DNA of 64,000 nucleotides from CBDCYS01 sp965226245 (GCA_965226245.1 CBDDCL010000015.1:5704001-5768000), one strand, 5' to 3'. Counted from the stretch's first letter, positions 43,425-54,524 are shown. The notes: generated by a model from the letters alone, not told the origin. Made by a program: numbers and translations.

Positions 43425-45815
43425 CTAGCACGCGAAGAGGCGGCTGTTCGCTATGTTGACCAGATCTTGGGCGAGTTGATTCGCGGACCTTCTCAGGCGG
43501 TACTCGTCCGCGATGGCAAGGTTCAGGTTGATCTCGAAAGCCGCGGGCAGCATTTCCGCGAAGCCCTCCGGCGGCGCGATCAGCGCGTTCGGCAGGTCTC
43601 GAAACCCGGCGGACAAGATCGCATCCGTCGCGAGAATCGGCTTCCCGGCAAGCAGATAAAGGTGGCAGAGATCCTGCATGTCCCCCAACCGGCTATCGCT
43701 TCCGCGCAGCGGCGCCAACAGCAGTCTCGCCTGCGATAGGCAGGCAAGGCGTTCGGATGGCGATTCGCCGTGTAAGTAGAGGACATTCATGGCCGTGACC
43801 GAATTGTCCGCGGGGCTTGCCGAATCGTCGCCGTTGTTGTCTATCACGACGAATTGAACCTCTGGATATCTTTCAGCCGTGTCACGGAGGATCTGTGCGT
43901 CGAAAAACGTTTTCTCCGTGGGTCCCACATAGAGCGCCAAGGGCTTGTCAAGCTGAGGAATCTTTGGGAGCGGATAGGAATTGTCCCTCGCCTTGAGAAA
44001 CAACAACGACTCGTCCTGGTAGGCGATCTTCGACGGTATCAGCAGGGATGCGCGACGTTGCTCGTCCTCCGTCAGCCGGTTCAGGCAACCAGCCGAACCG
44101 CACAGCAGCCAGGAAGATCCCTGGCCGGCGGGCCGGCTATCCGGATTCGCATCGGGCGGCAGCCACTGGAAACGGAATGCCGGCCTGTCCGGCCAAGGTG
44201 GACCTTTGACTCCCCACGACTGGGGATCGAGAAAGGAGAGAAGAATCCGCTTCTGCCGCGCTCTGCTATTGCCTTCCCGGCTCTGTTCCGGCAGCCAAGC
44301 GCGCTCCAGCGGCAAAACATCGGCCAACAGCAAATCCTCGTGAAAGCCTTCAGGCAGCGAAGAAGAATACACTCCGACGCGATGCCCGTTCCGCCGAAGG
44401 GCCGCGGCAATCGCCACAACCGTGTCCGGCGGAAACGAGGGAGCCCCGTCGTAGAGAATGTCGACCGCAAACGGCCGCCGAAAATGCTTCTTTCGCTGCT
44501 TGTGTTCACCGAGCAGCGAAGAAATGTTCTCCGCAACAACAGTACGCCCGTACTTGGCGGAGAGTGACTCGCCGTGGATGCGGTAACGGTACAAACACGT
44601 ATCCGAATCGAGATGGCGAATGGTCCCGCACAGCAGCATGCGCAGCCAGTAGTCGTAGTCCTCGGTTCCCAGCCGGGATCCGTCATAATCTCCGACGACT
44701 TCGGACGAGGATTTTCGATACATGAAACAAGCGCCGATAAAGTTGTCTTCCGCCAACTCGAGAGTCTCGACCGACTCCGGCAGATCGAGCATGTGAGAAG
44801 CATGGAGCCGTTGATTGTTCAGCCTCAGATCCGAGCCGACGAGCGGTTCGGCCCGCTCATCCATAAGCTCCATGTTGGCGTACACCATATCGGTTCCCGG
44901 ATGACGGAGCATGAAATCGACAAGGGTCTCCAGCGCTTCGCCATGCATGACGTTGTCCGCCGATGTCCAGGTCAACAGCTCGCCCCTCGCCAAGCGAAAA
45001 CCGGAGTTCAGGGCCTGCGCAATCCCCTCGTGATCTTTGCGAATTACCCGCAGGCGCGGGTCCCCGGCAAGTGCGTCAAGAACTGGGGCAAGGTCAACGC
45101 TGGAACCATCATCGACTACGATCAGCTCGATTTCTTCGTAAGACTGGCCCAGCACGCTCCGTATCGACTCCTCGAGAAACCCAGGCTGGTTCCAGACCGG
45201 CAGGACGACGCTCACGAGCGGCCGATAGGAGGGATAGCACTGGAGACGGGCCAGCCCCGTTCCCGCTGAACCTGAAATACCGGGCGAGTCGGCCCCTGAC
45301 CTTTCAAGTGTCTCGCTCCGCGACTTGTTTTTCTCTCCCAGCTTGACCAGGTCCGCCGACCCGAACTCGCGCGCACCATGCGGGAATAGACGGCGATAAA
45401 CGCGAAGATACGCCAGCCGAAAACGGGCGCGAACGCCCTCCGGCGTGATCCGCTGGACAAGGTCGAGAACCGCGTGCAGTTTTCTCCTGACAATGTGCCC
45501 TGTCCGCCTGTTGTGCAGTTCAATAGACAATTCGTCGCACTTCGCCTGAACGGCGCGAAGCTGCTCCTGCAGCTCGCGAACCTCTTCGTAGAGGCGGCTC
45601 GTCTGTGATTGCTGGTAAGTCACCGGCTTGAAGGGTGTATAAGTATCAGCTTGGCACAGTTTTCCTGCCACGCTGACTTGATCGGCAAACAGGAGGGCGG
45701 AGAAATAGGCCGCCGGGCTATGGCGGGGCGGGGCGGTTTCAAGCCGGATGGCGGCCGCTCGCTTGGAAGCCGGCTGGTGCTGTTCGGAGACGTAAGCGCC
45801 GTGGCGTTCGCCCAT
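43425..45815 (-). CDS. Large two-domain glycosyltransferase
   Basis: This 796-residue protein has a coiled-coil segment (~70-100, SRLYEEVRELQEQLRAVQAKCDELSIEL) and a family 2 GT-A domain (~195-430; SVVLPVWNQPGFLEESIRSVLGQSYEEIELIVVDDGSS, with a TSAD metal-binding position and EDYDYWLRM). The C-terminal half (~445-790) resembles a GT-B/glycosyl-transfer domain (DILYDGAPSFPPDTVVAIAAALRRNGHRVGVYS, ALYVGPTEKTFFDAQIL, MQDLCHLYLLAGKPILATDA). It is probably cytoplasmic and makes surface polysaccharide or O-antigen-like glycans together with the convergent glycosyltransferase at 41428. The N-terminal ~60 residues are poorly conserved-looking, so the start may be further in. Confidence 0.85.
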   Translation of the reverse strand: MGERHGAYVSEQHQPASKRAAAIRLETAPPRHSPAAYFSALLFADQVSVAGKLCQADTYTPFKPVTYQQSQTSRLYEEVRELQEQLRAVQAKCDELSIELHNRRTGHIVRRKLHAVLDLVQRITPEGVRARFRLAYLRVYRRLFPHGAREFGSADLVKLGEKNKSRSETLERSGADSPGISGSAGTGLARLQCYPSYRPLVSVVLPVWNQPGFLEESIRSVLGQSYEEIELIVVDDGSSVDLAPVLDALAGDPRLRVIRKDHEGIAQALNSGFRLARGELLTWTSADNVMHGEALETLVDFMLRHPGTDMVYANMELMDERAEPLVGSDLRLNNQRLHASHMLDLPESVETLELAEDNFIGACFMYRKSSSEVVGDYDGSRLGTEDYDYWLRMLLCGTIRHLDSDTCLYRYRIHGESLSAKYGRTVVAENISSLLGEHKQRKKHFRRPFAVDILYDGAPSFPPDTVVAIAAALRRNGHRVGVYSSSLPEGFHEDLLLADVLPLERAWLPEQSREGNSRARQKRILLSFLDPQSWGVKGPPWPDRPAFRFQWLPPDANPDSRPAGQGSSWLLCGSAGCLNRLTEDEQRRASLLIPSKIAYQDESLLFLKARDNSYPLPKIPQLDKPLALYVGPTEKTFFDAQILRDTAERYPEVQFVVIDNNGDDSASPADNSVTAMNVLYLHGESPSERLACLSQARLLLAPLRGSDSRLGDMQDLCHLYLLAGKPILATDAILSAGFRDLPNALIAPPEGFAEMLPAAFEINLNLAIADEYRLRRSANQLAQDLVNIANSRLFAC

Positions 45816-45988
45816 AAACCATTATTGCCCATTTTTGTTTTTTATTCAAACAAAAAATGCCGGGGCGGACAGTCCCGGGTTCGATGCTGGCCGGGGAGAA
45901 GCGCTGCGAGCTCGAGGAGAAGGAAGGATATCGATACTTCATGGCCTTCCCGCATCTCGCTACTGTGATTACTGGAAGCAGAACGTGG

Positions 45989-48049
45989 CTACGTCGGGGT
46001 CTGTTCCCGGCGCGCCAGCTTCAGGGTGAGCCCGGCTAATACCGCGACCGCCAGCCCCAGAGCGACCCACAGCAGAGCCTGCTGGGCTCCGGCCTGGGTC
46101 CCGAGACGAGCCGCCGCACTGAAGGCTGGGTTTTCGATCAATGTCCCGGCGCTCGCATCGGAACTCTTCACCGCCAGCACGACGCTTCGCACGCGCTCCA
46201 ACTCGTAGGTCGGAGCCGTCGCTTCCGGATTGCCCAGCAGCAGCGAATAGTCCCCCTCAGGGGCAACGAAGTAAGCCTCGGGAACCGGGAAGCTGCCTTC
46301 GATTCGGTCGAACGTCAAAGGCGCGTCGTCACCGTCCTCGACGATGAGTTCGAGGGAATCGATTCTCCTTGGCTGGATCGGTATCCTCAGTGAGCGCATC
46401 TCGCCGGCGCGCCGGACCAGGCGGCCTTGCGCCAAAGCAACCGATTCCTCCCCGCGCTCTGATTGCCATTTGGCCAATAGCCGGTAGCCGCGGTCAAAGA
46501 AGGGAAGCGAGGTCTCGAGCGCAAGTTCATCGATCTTCGCCGGTGCGACGGGCAGCTCTAGCCGGTAGGTTGACTCTCCGTCCTCGGACTCCGTGCCCGA
46601 GATCTTCAATTCCATGCGGGAACTTCCCGCCTGCCCCTCCAGCAGGTAGGCCCATTGCCGGGACTGATCGTCGATGATGCGCAGGTCGCCCAGGTCTTCG
46701 CGGGCATGCGCCAAGTCTTCCAATCCGAGCTGGACTCGAATGAGCCCTTCCTCCGACGGCTTGGCGTGAAGTTCACGGCGGTGGGTGTAGCCGCGGGCCT
46801 CGATCTCGGCTCCCGGCCGCATGGCGAAAGCGAGAATCGGCGAAGCGTCGAAACGCGGATTTTCTGAAACTTCACCGAGGCGCGCGCCGGCGTAGAGTTG
46901 TTCACCCTCGCCACGAGTGCCATCCCATCCGGCGGGGAGGGCGCTCCAGAGCCGCTGCAGATCGTATCGCGGCCGGTAGGCGCGCCCGCCGCCGAACAAC
47001 AACGTGCCCGAGGGCTCGGTTTCGCCGCGGCCTTCGAGAGTGAAAAGCAGCGCCGGACGCCGCACGACCGCGCGAAACGCCAGATCCTCGAGCGCCGGAC
47101 TGTCACCGTTGTCGATCTCGACGCGCAGGCGATCGCCCCGCGCCGCCGAGAGCTGTACTTCCAATCCCTCCACCACCGCCAGGGCCGGAAACCGAAACAC
47201 AGCCCCGCCGCCGAGTGCCGAGTTGCCGCCGCCGGGGCCCTCGTCGCGAATCTCCACCGCGCGATGGAACGACCGTGTTGTCGTGGACACCTGAAGCACG
47301 TCGGGAACCAGACCGCGTGGCCGGGCCAGTTCGACGATCGTCTTACGGTCCAGCTCTTCGCGGCTGATTTCGCTCAATGCAACGACTGCCCGCTCGCGCA
47401 ATAACGTACGGGATGTTTCCAGACGGAATGCCGGCTCGAGAAAGAATCCGTCCTCTCCTTCGAGAGTGACTACGAGACGGTCCGCCGCCCGATCGGGCAC
47501 GTTCAGCCTCGTCTTCTCGCGCACAGGGTTGCGCAACCGGAACAGCGACCCGTTCTCGACGAGCTTGACGCTGGACCCATCCTGTCCGACGGCGGAAACC
47601 TCTACGCGCCGCACAAAACTGGAGCGGCGGCTCTGTATGACCAAGTCCCAGGTTCCAGTTTGAGAGCGCTCTTCCGGGAAGGGCAGCTCGTATGTCTCCC
47701 GGCGAAGCGGCGGCCCTGTTGGCCGCTCGATCGTCTGGCGCTTCACCTCCAACAGCTCGGGCGTAACTCGTTGTTCGACCTCAACTTCGGTTTCGACCGC
47801 CCTCCTGCTGTCAATCAAATAGGGAACCTCCGTGCCTCCCGCGTCAACGATTCGCAAGTCGGAAAGATCCGGGCGGCAGGCCGCGATGACATCCAGCGGC
47901 AACTCCAACCGCGAGAGGCTGCTGCTGCCGGTAAACACGTCAGCCTGAGACGGGAAAAGTGTTCGAAGGTCCACGGGCTGCGAAAACGCCTGGGGAGAAA
48001 CTGCCGCGGCAGCCAACAACCACCCCAATGTCAAAGCCAGTTGGCGCAT
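45989..48049 (-). CDS. DUF3999 family protein
   Basis: This 686-residue envelope protein has an N-terminal signal peptide (LALTLGWLLAAAAVSPQAFS), long beta-rich DUF3999 regions (LPLDVIAACRPDLSDLRIVDAGGTEVPYLID; GDLRIIDDQSRQWAYLLEGQ) and one C-terminal membrane helix (ALLWVALGLAVAVLAGLTLKL) with a short cytoplasmic tail. The gene directly follows the DUF2339 gene (2 bases between stop and start). The pair is widely conserved and its function is unknown; membrane or wall polymer modification has been suggested. Confidence 0.88.
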   Translation of the reverse strand: MRQLALTLGWLLAAAAVSPQAFSQPVDLRTLFPSQADVFTGSSSLSRLELPLDVIAACRPDLSDLRIVDAGGTEVPYLIDSRRAVETEVEVEQRVTPELLEVKRQTIERPTGPPLRRETYELPFPEERSQTGTWDLVIQSRRSSFVRRVEVSAVGQDGSSVKLVENGSLFRLRNPVREKTRLNVPDRAADRLVVTLEGEDGFFLEPAFRLETSRTLLRERAVVALSEISREELDRKTIVELARPRGLVPDVLQVSTTTRSFHRAVEIRDEGPGGGNSALGGGAVFRFPALAVVEGLEVQLSAARGDRLRVEIDNGDSPALEDLAFRAVVRRPALLFTLEGRGETEPSGTLLFGGGRAYRPRYDLQRLWSALPAGWDGTRGEGEQLYAGARLGEVSENPRFDASPILAFAMRPGAEIEARGYTHRRELHAKPSEEGLIRVQLGLEDLAHAREDLGDLRIIDDQSRQWAYLLEGQAGSSRMELKISGTESEDGESTYRLELPVAPAKIDELALETSLPFFDRGYRLLAKWQSERGEESVALAQGRLVRRAGEMRSLRIPIQPRRIDSLELIVEDGDDAPLTFDRIEGSFPVPEAYFVAPEGDYSLLLGNPEATAPTYELERVRSVVLAVKSSDASAGTLIENPAFSAAARLGTQAGAQQALLWVALGLAVAVLAGLTLKLARREQTPT

Positions 48050-48051
48050 GT

Positions 48052-51000
48052 TTAGTCTCCTTTCGGCGAGCTTTCGCCAGGTGAGTCCTTACCAAACACG
48101 AAGCGCTGGTAAGCAAGAGAGACGAGAATCAGACTGAAGGCAAGTCCCACTAGTGAAGCTACGCGGTAGAGGTCCTCGAGTTCCCCAAGATCGTGCAGAA
48201 ACACTTTGCCGATCGTCAGCACCAGGAAGGCCAAACTAATCCAGCGCAGGCCGGCGTTGTGGCGGTTGACCCCGATCGCCAAAAGCAGCAGGGCGTAAAG
48301 CGCCCAGGCCAGCGACTGGCTGAGATCCCTTGCCGACATATGCTCAAACGAGATCGTGATCTGGGGCCCAGCCGAGAAGAAGTTGAAAATCGCCAGGTTG
48401 ATCCAGACAAATACCACTGCAATGGCGGCCATGCCGCAAAGGATGGCGCCGACCGAATAGCCGCCCGAGTAGATCGACTCTTCCCGCCCTGAGCTGCGTT
48501 CGACCTCGAGCCTGTTGAGATTCCAGGCGCTGCCCAACAAAGCCGCCGCCGGAACCAAATACGTGTACATCAGCCAGTTGATGAAGGGGATGCTGGAGCG
48601 CGGATGATAATTGACGATCTCCGGGTTCGCCACCAGCCGTATCGTGACGAGGGCCAGCAGAGCCAGCGCGAAGTATTTCAGCCCGGTATGATCGAGCCGC
48701 TTCCAAAGCGCGGTCAGCGCGAACCCTTGGATCGCCCAGCCCAGCGTGATCCATTCCTTGTCAAGCTGCAGCGGAATCGCAACGCTGATGAACCCCATCG
48801 CGACAGCGGAGAACCACACCAGCCCGCGTTTGTGCATCGCCGGGTCCAGCAGTCCTTGCTTTTGGATACGGAAGGCCAGGCCCAGCGAGAGAGCCGCGAG
48901 AGCAACGGGCAGCAGACCAATGGTGGCGTCGCCGAAGCGGATTTCGTAGAGGCTTCTCAGTGTCAGGAACCAGGCGGGCCCGGCCAAGGCCGCCGCGTAC
49001 CAGGCCCAGCGCTCGCCGCCGAAGCGGGTGCGGGTCAGCAAAGGCCACCAAGAGAACAGCAGCACGGCAAGCAATTGAAGCAGAAACGCAAGGAGCGGGC
49101 TTTCTGGATTCGAGGCGTAACGGTAAGACTCTTCGGTCCAGATGTTGTGTCCCAGCGCCAGCAGCGCCATTCCCCAGAAATACCATTTGCCCGACCCCAG
49201 CCGCGTGGCGGCGAGTACGATCAGCAGCGCCAGCAAAACCGTCGTCGTCAGGTAAAGGCCGGGAGACAGCCTATGCTCGAGGCCTTCGACCAGAAGAAAG
49301 ACCAGCACGGTTGCCGCAAAGATCGCGGCGGCGCGATTCGCCCAGACTTGCCTCCGGGCTTGCTTGAGAACAAGCGCAAGAGCCTGGAACACTATCCCGC
49401 ATGCCCCCAGGAGACCGAAATAAAGCGCCGCCGCCGGGAACCGCGGAGTGCCCCAGTGAGCCCAGTAGAAGAGTGAGAACCCCAGACCCAGGCCCAGCGC
49501 CGCCAAGCCCTGCTTATGCTGCCGCGAAGGTTCGACCGATTGCCGGATCAGCAGCGCCGCCAGCACGACCCATCCACAGAGCCATGGCCAAAACGTCGCC
49601 GACATCCCCGCCCACAGCGGCGTGAACACGAGCAAAGCCAGGAATCCGGCGGAGGTGATCAGCGGGCCGTTGGAGAAAGACTGATAGTCATCCCCGCCGC
49701 CGCGGCGCCAATCCAGTTCAAAGAAGACATGGAACAGCAGCGCCAGCACGACGCACACGCCCACCGCTTCCCAAGCCAGCGCGGCGCTCCACTTCGCCTG
49801 CAAGCACCAGACCCACACCACCGTCACGCTGCCCGATGCCGCACCGGTCGAGAGCAGCGGGAAATCCTGAACCCGGCTCAGCCAGCCTGCAACCGCCGAC
49901 AATGACAGCAGCAGAATACCGATCGGATAAAGGTGGGGAGTGAAGACGGCGTTGCCCGCGAAATAAAGCGCGAAGGCGAAGGGCAACAGAACTCCGGCAA
50001 TTTGAGTCGGCTGCCAGGTTTCTCGTTCCTTCTCGTCTTCACTCCCGGAGCCTTGCAAGCGCCCCGCGATGGCATAGAAGAGACCGAACAGCCCTAGAAT
50101 CCCAAGTCCCAGCATGGCCCGCTCCGGCCCCATGCGGAGCACGATCCAGGTCAATTGATAAAACACCGTACCGGCCAGACTGAGCCCCGCCAGGACAGGC
50201 CAGCCGCGCAACCGCGCCAGCGCGAACAACCCGGCGTTCAGCATCAAGATGTAGGCGAACAGGCCGATCGGGTTGTCCTGGCCCGTCGTGAGAAGCAACG
50301 GAGTGGCAAACCCTCCGATCAAGCCCAGCAGCGCCGTATCGCGCGCCCGGTGACGCCACGAAAGCATTCCGCAAGCGAGGGTCACCAGAATCATCAGCCC
50401 ATAGCCCAGGCCGCTCCCGATCAGCTCGTAAAGCACCCGCGCGGCCCATACCGAGGCATAGAGAATGACGATGCCGGCGCCGGCCAGCGCGCCGGCTGTT
50501 GGGCCGTAGCCGCGTTCCCGAAGCTTCTCGGCGCCGGCGACACAACCGATGCCCGCCAGAAAACCCAGCGCAACCCGAACCGTGGGCGGAATCAGCCCGT
50601 GTTCGATCGCGTATTGCAGGAACAAAATACCCGCGAGCGCCATCACGACCGCGCCGAGCAGGGCGGCCCCGCGGATGCCGACCCATTGTTCCCAGTCGAC
50701 GCCGCTAAGTCCGCCAAAGGGGCCGCCCGGCGGTTGTTGACCGAGCGGAGGCGGAGGTGGGCGATAGCCAGGAACACCCGGCGCGGGCGGTGACACGGGC
50801 GGCTGTTCCGGTGGTGAATCTCCTCCCGCGCCGACTGGACCGGCCGGCTGGTCCGCTAGCGAGGGGGCTGGGGCTTGATGAGGCGCCGGTGGAACGGCCG
50901 CGGCAACCGGCGGACCGGGTTCGGGAGACGGTTCCCGAGCCGCTTGGGCCGAAGCGACTTCCTCGGTCGACGCCGCGGCCCCAGGCTGCAATTCGCCTTC

Positions 51001-51207
51001 AACGCCGGCGGGGTGTTTCTTCAAGTCCGCGAGTTCTTGCTCGAGTTCCCAAACACGTCGCGGCAATGTGGAGCGCAGGGCGTTCAGGTCATACCGCAGT
51101 TCATCGACAAGCACGCGGTTCTTGCGAGCGCGCGCGTTGGCTCGGCCGAGGGCGATCGAGAAACCCACGACTCCGCCCACAAGGAGGAGGAAAAACAGAA
51201 AATCCAC
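48052..51207 (-). CDS. DUF2339 multi-pass membrane protein
   Basis: A 1051-residue membrane protein with an N-terminal helix (FLFFLLLVGGVVGFSIALG), a coiled-coil/Pro-rich linker (~30-165, PSPEPGPPVAAAVPPAP), the DWEQWVGIRGAALLGAVVMALAG motif and about 25 further hydrophobic helices. This is the usual architecture of DUF2339. It is the upstream partner of DUF3999 in a two-gene operon. Function unknown. Confidence 0.9.
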   Translation of the reverse strand: MDFLFFLLLVGGVVGFSIALGRANARARKNRVLVDELRYDLNALRSTLPRRVWELEQELADLKKHPAGVEGELQPGAAASTEEVASAQAAREPSPEPGPPVAAAVPPAPHQAPAPSLADQPAGPVGAGGDSPPEQPPVSPPAPGVPGYRPPPPPLGQQPPGGPFGGLSGVDWEQWVGIRGAALLGAVVMALAGILFLQYAIEHGLIPPTVRVALGFLAGIGCVAGAEKLRERGYGPTAGALAGAGIVILYASVWAARVLYELIGSGLGYGLMILVTLACGMLSWRHRARDTALLGLIGGFATPLLLTTGQDNPIGLFAYILMLNAGLFALARLRGWPVLAGLSLAGTVFYQLTWIVLRMGPERAMLGLGILGLFGLFYAIAGRLQGSGSEDEKERETWQPTQIAGVLLPFAFALYFAGNAVFTPHLYPIGILLLSLSAVAGWLSRVQDFPLLSTGAASGSVTVVWVWCLQAKWSAALAWEAVGVCVVLALLFHVFFELDWRRGGGDDYQSFSNGPLITSAGFLALLVFTPLWAGMSATFWPWLCGWVVLAALLIRQSVEPSRQHKQGLAALGLGLGFSLFYWAHWGTPRFPAAALYFGLLGACGIVFQALALVLKQARRQVWANRAAAIFAATVLVFLLVEGLEHRLSPGLYLTTTVLLALLIVLAATRLGSGKWYFWGMALLALGHNIWTEESYRYASNPESPLLAFLLQLLAVLLFSWWPLLTRTRFGGERWAWYAAALAGPAWFLTLRSLYEIRFGDATIGLLPVALAALSLGLAFRIQKQGLLDPAMHKRGLVWFSAVAMGFISVAIPLQLDKEWITLGWAIQGFALTALWKRLDHTGLKYFALALLALVTIRLVANPEIVNYHPRSSIPFINWLMYTYLVPAAALLGSAWNLNRLEVERSSGREESIYSGGYSVGAILCGMAAIAVVFVWINLAIFNFFSAGPQITISFEHMSARDLSQSLAWALYALLLLAIGVNRHNAGLRWISLAFLVLTIGKVFLHDLGELEDLYRVASLVGLAFSLILVSLAYQRFVFGKDSPGESSPKGD

Positions 51208-51522
51208 TTGCCAAGTCTATGGTAACACCGGGTTTCCGTCACAATATGCGCACCGAAAGCCCTAGAATCATCCGGTAAACATGCGGATCCTCAGTACGCG
51301 ATAGCGCCGCCCGGGGACACCCCGAGCAATCCGTTGCATCGTCGCGCATTCCAGAGAAACCCCAAACGGCCGGACTGGGGCGTGGACCCCAGTCCACGCT
51401 CAACGTGTTGAATCGAAACCGCAAGCGCCCTTCATCGCACAAGCGTGTCTATTCTGAGCAAGGGCAAGGCTGGGAAAGGCCTTGCAGAATGGCAATCTCC
51501 CTCAGTGGGCATTGACGAAAAC

Positions 51523-53079
51523 CTACACGGCCGGATGTCTCTCGTGCCACTCAGTTACCTCTTCGTAGGTGTGTCCTATGCGGCACAGCAGCGGCTCGCG
51601 CAGCCGATCGCCCATGAGCTGCATTGTGTAGGGCAGCCCAGCCTCAGAAAATCCGCACGTCAAAGAAAGCGTTGGCGTGCCGGCCATGTTAGCCGGAATC
51701 ATGAATTGGGCAGGCCATGGAGTCGCTTGTTCTACTTCCTCCATCCCTCCGTACTGGGTACGCGAAGGTATGGGATAAGGCATGCGCCCACCAGGCATTA
51801 CAATCGCATCGACGTCCGAGTACAGACTCAATATCTCGGCCGCATATTCCTGGCGCTTCCCCAGGGCCTCAGAGTACTGCCCTTCGGTGACTTGCCCGCC
51901 CATGCCAATGAACTCCCCGGCGAAAAGTCCATACTCCGCCGCTCGGGTAGCGTAGTGTTCTTGATGCGCGTCATGCGCTTCCCGCTGCACAATCGCTACA
52001 TGTGCATCCGCGGGGGCGGCCGGTAGTTTCACCTCCACAATCTCCACGCCCATCTGTTCAAGCGTACCTAGCGCAGCCTCAATGGATGCGACAAGTCCGG
52101 GGTCCTCAATGCCGTCCGAGTACTCTCGATCGAATCCGACAAGCAAGCCCTCGATTCCGCCCGCTATCGCATCGAGCATGTTCGGCACGGGGTCGCGGAG
52201 CGAGGTCGGATCGTTTGCGTCGAACCCCGCGATCGCTTCGAACACAACAGCGGCGTCCTTCGTTGAGCGCGTCAGAGGCCCCACATGGTCGAGAGATTCG
52301 GCAAGTGGAAGGATGCCGAACCGGCTCACCCGGCCATAGGTCGGCTTTAGACCCACAATCCCATTGGCTGCCGCCGGCATGCGGATCGAGCCTCCGGTAT
52401 CCGATCCGAGCGAGGCAAAACAGAGACCCGCTGCCGTCGCAACACCCGATCCGCTGGATGAGACGCCGGTCCAGAGGTCTTCTCCCCACGGGTTCACGGG
52501 TATGTCGAAATCGCGGTGGTAGCCGGCAATCGCGCCCTCGGTCATGTTGAGCTTGCCCAGCATCACAGCTCCAGCCTTGTTCAACTTCGCAACCACCGTC
52601 GCATCGTAGTCCGGCACGAAGCCGGCCAGAATCTTAAGACCGCCCATTGTCCGTACGCCCTTCGTGTAGCAGAGGTCCTTCACCGCAATTGGGACGCCAT
52701 GGAGCGGCCCGCGGTACTCGCCGGCTTGAATTTCCTTCTCGGCCCGGCGGGCGGCGACCAAGGCTTAGTCGGCCATCACCGTGGCGTAGCTCTTCAATCG
52801 AGGGTCAACGTTCTCGATTCGGTCGAGCATCATCTGAGTAAGCTCGACGGGCGAGAGATCCTTCGACTTGATCAAGCTGGCAACCTCCGTGAGGCCCGCG
52901 AAGTGGAGCGGTTCTGTGCCCGCCTTGGAGCCTGTCGAGTCGGGCGAACAAGAAGAGTTGAACACGCCCGCTCCTGACAGCGCTAGAAACTCCCGACGGG
53001 AGAGTTGCGTTCTGGGAGATGAATGGTCACGACACTTCACTTCTAATCCTCCTGCGGCCACCCCAGTGATGGAGTGCAA
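51523..53079 (-). pseudogene. Amidase interrupted by an in-frame TAA
   Basis: This amidase-signature enzyme has a Tat-like leader (LSRREFLALSGAGV). After ATVMAD a TAA (52765-52767, minus strand) stops the frame, and the same frame continues with ALVAARRAEKEIQAGEYRGPLHGVPIAVKD. The rest is intact: Lys of VAVKDL-type (IAVKDL), the Ser of GSSSGSG-type (WTGVSSSGSG) and the nucleophile Ser in GSDTGGSIRMPAA. One C-to-T change in a CAA codon (MADQALVAA) explains the stop. Translation could restart at the downstream GTG 52761, which keeps all catalytic residues but loses the leader. Confidence 0.88.
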
Positions 53080-53168
53080 TCGGCCGAAGGCGAAGCCGCC
53101 TCGGATGCCGCGGCCGCCCGCAGAACGAGACCGGGTCGCCTTGGGAGGGCCGATGATTTGTAGCCCTC

Positions 53169-54503
53169 TCAGTCCGGCAGTTCCTGCTCGCTAGGCTCCG
53201 GCAGCTTGAAGCTGGCGGCCAACCCCACCGCATAGCACAAGAACCCCACCAGCCCCGCCGCGTAAGCCAACTGCACGGGAGCACTGTCCCCAGGCATGTA
53301 GTTTTGCAGCGTCGTCGTCACCAGGGCCGCGGAGGTCCCGATCATGCGCCCGCCGATATTGGCCGCGAAACTCTCTCCGGTCCCGCGCAGGTGCGTCGGG
53401 TAAACACGCGGCAGATAATTTCCCCAGAAGCTGAATTGCGCCACCGTCAGCAGGCCCACCACCAGGATGCCCCATTTGAGCAGCGCTAAATTGTTGGTGG
53501 AAGCGTAGAAGAACACGATCGGCAGGATGACGAGCCCCGGAATCTGAAAGATCCTGAGAAGCTTGCGCCGGGCAACTATGCGAACGGCCAGGACCGCCAG
53601 CGCGAGCCGCCCCAACAAGCCTCCAAGTTCCTGAAAAGCTTGAACACCGCTGATGGTTTGTTCCAGCGCCGCTCTGGCCATCCCCGAAAGCTCCGCCAAG
53701 CCGGGAACGATGCGGGGAACATGCTGGATCGCTCCGAACGCCGCGCCGTAGCTGCACGCGAACATCAAAGTGGTGATGAGGGTCGTCGTTCGAAACTCAG
53801 GACGAAACAGCTCAGCCAGGCTCGGCCGCCGCAAAGTCCCCGCCGCCTTCTTCTTCGCCCAGACCGGTGACTCGGGCAGGAACGGCCGGATCAGCATCAG
53901 CGGAATGGCGGGAATCACCCCCGAGATCAGCGTATAGCGCCAGGCCTCGTGAACACCGTGAATGGCGGGCAACGAATCCGCGTAGGTCACCGCGATATAG
54001 TACGCCCCGGTAACCATCAATCCGCCAATCGAACCGAAGGCTTGCGTATACCCCAAAACCGCCTCGCGCTGCTTGGGGTTGGGAAATAGTTCCGCCAGCC
54101 AGGCCACCGCCGCGACAAACTCCACGCAGACCCCGACAAACGTCGTGCAGCGGAACACAAGCAGCCATACGGGGGAGGTCACAAAACCGGCCGCGCACGC
54201 CGAAAAGCCGTAGAGCAGAATGCTCCAGACCAGCACCCGCCGCCTCCCCAAGCGGTCCGTCAGGTACCCTCCCAAAAGCCCGAAAACTCCGCCACAAACG
54301 GCGGGAAGGAAAAACAGCAACCCGACCCACTGACTAAACTCCGGCGTGCCCGGCCGGACTTCAGCCAACTCCAGCAGCGCCGGCCGCACGATCAGCGGCA
54401 GCATCAGCAGTTCGTAGATGTCGAACGCGAACCCTAAAGCGGCAACCGCGCAGATTACCCACTGGATCGGCGTCAAGCGCGGCCCTCGGCTGGTCTCCGG
54501 CAT
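53169..54503 (-). CDS. MFS transporter
   Basis: This 444-residue major facilitator has 12 predicted helices, with the loop 2-3 signature GGYLTDRLGRRRVLV and WLAELFPNPKQREAVLGYTQAFGSIGGLMV, as in the sugar/aromatic-acid-type family. Substrate unknown. ATG 54503 is chosen because the longer frame runs into a repeat palindrome. The gene is followed by the broken amidase (90 bases), so transport of an amide substrate is one possibility. Confidence 0.87.
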   Translation of the reverse strand: MPETSRGPRLTPIQWVICAVAALGFAFDIYELLMLPLIVRPALLELAEVRPGTPEFSQWVGLLFFLPAVCGGVFGLLGGYLTDRLGRRRVLVWSILLYGFSACAAGFVTSPVWLLVFRCTTFVGVCVEFVAAVAWLAELFPNPKQREAVLGYTQAFGSIGGLMVTGAYYIAVTYADSLPAIHGVHEAWRYTLISGVIPAIPLMLIRPFLPESPVWAKKKAAGTLRRPSLAELFRPEFRTTTLITTLMFACSYGAAFGAIQHVPRIVPGLAELSGMARAALEQTISGVQAFQELGGLLGRLALAVLAVRIVARRKLLRIFQIPGLVILPIVFFYASTNNLALLKWGILVVGLLTVAQFSFWGNYLPRVYPTHLRGTGESFAANIGGRMIGTSAALVTTTLQNYMPGDSAPVQLAYAAGLVGFLCYAVGLAASFKLPEPSEQELPD

Positions 54504-54524
54504 CGTTGATCCGTCGCCCCCTAG

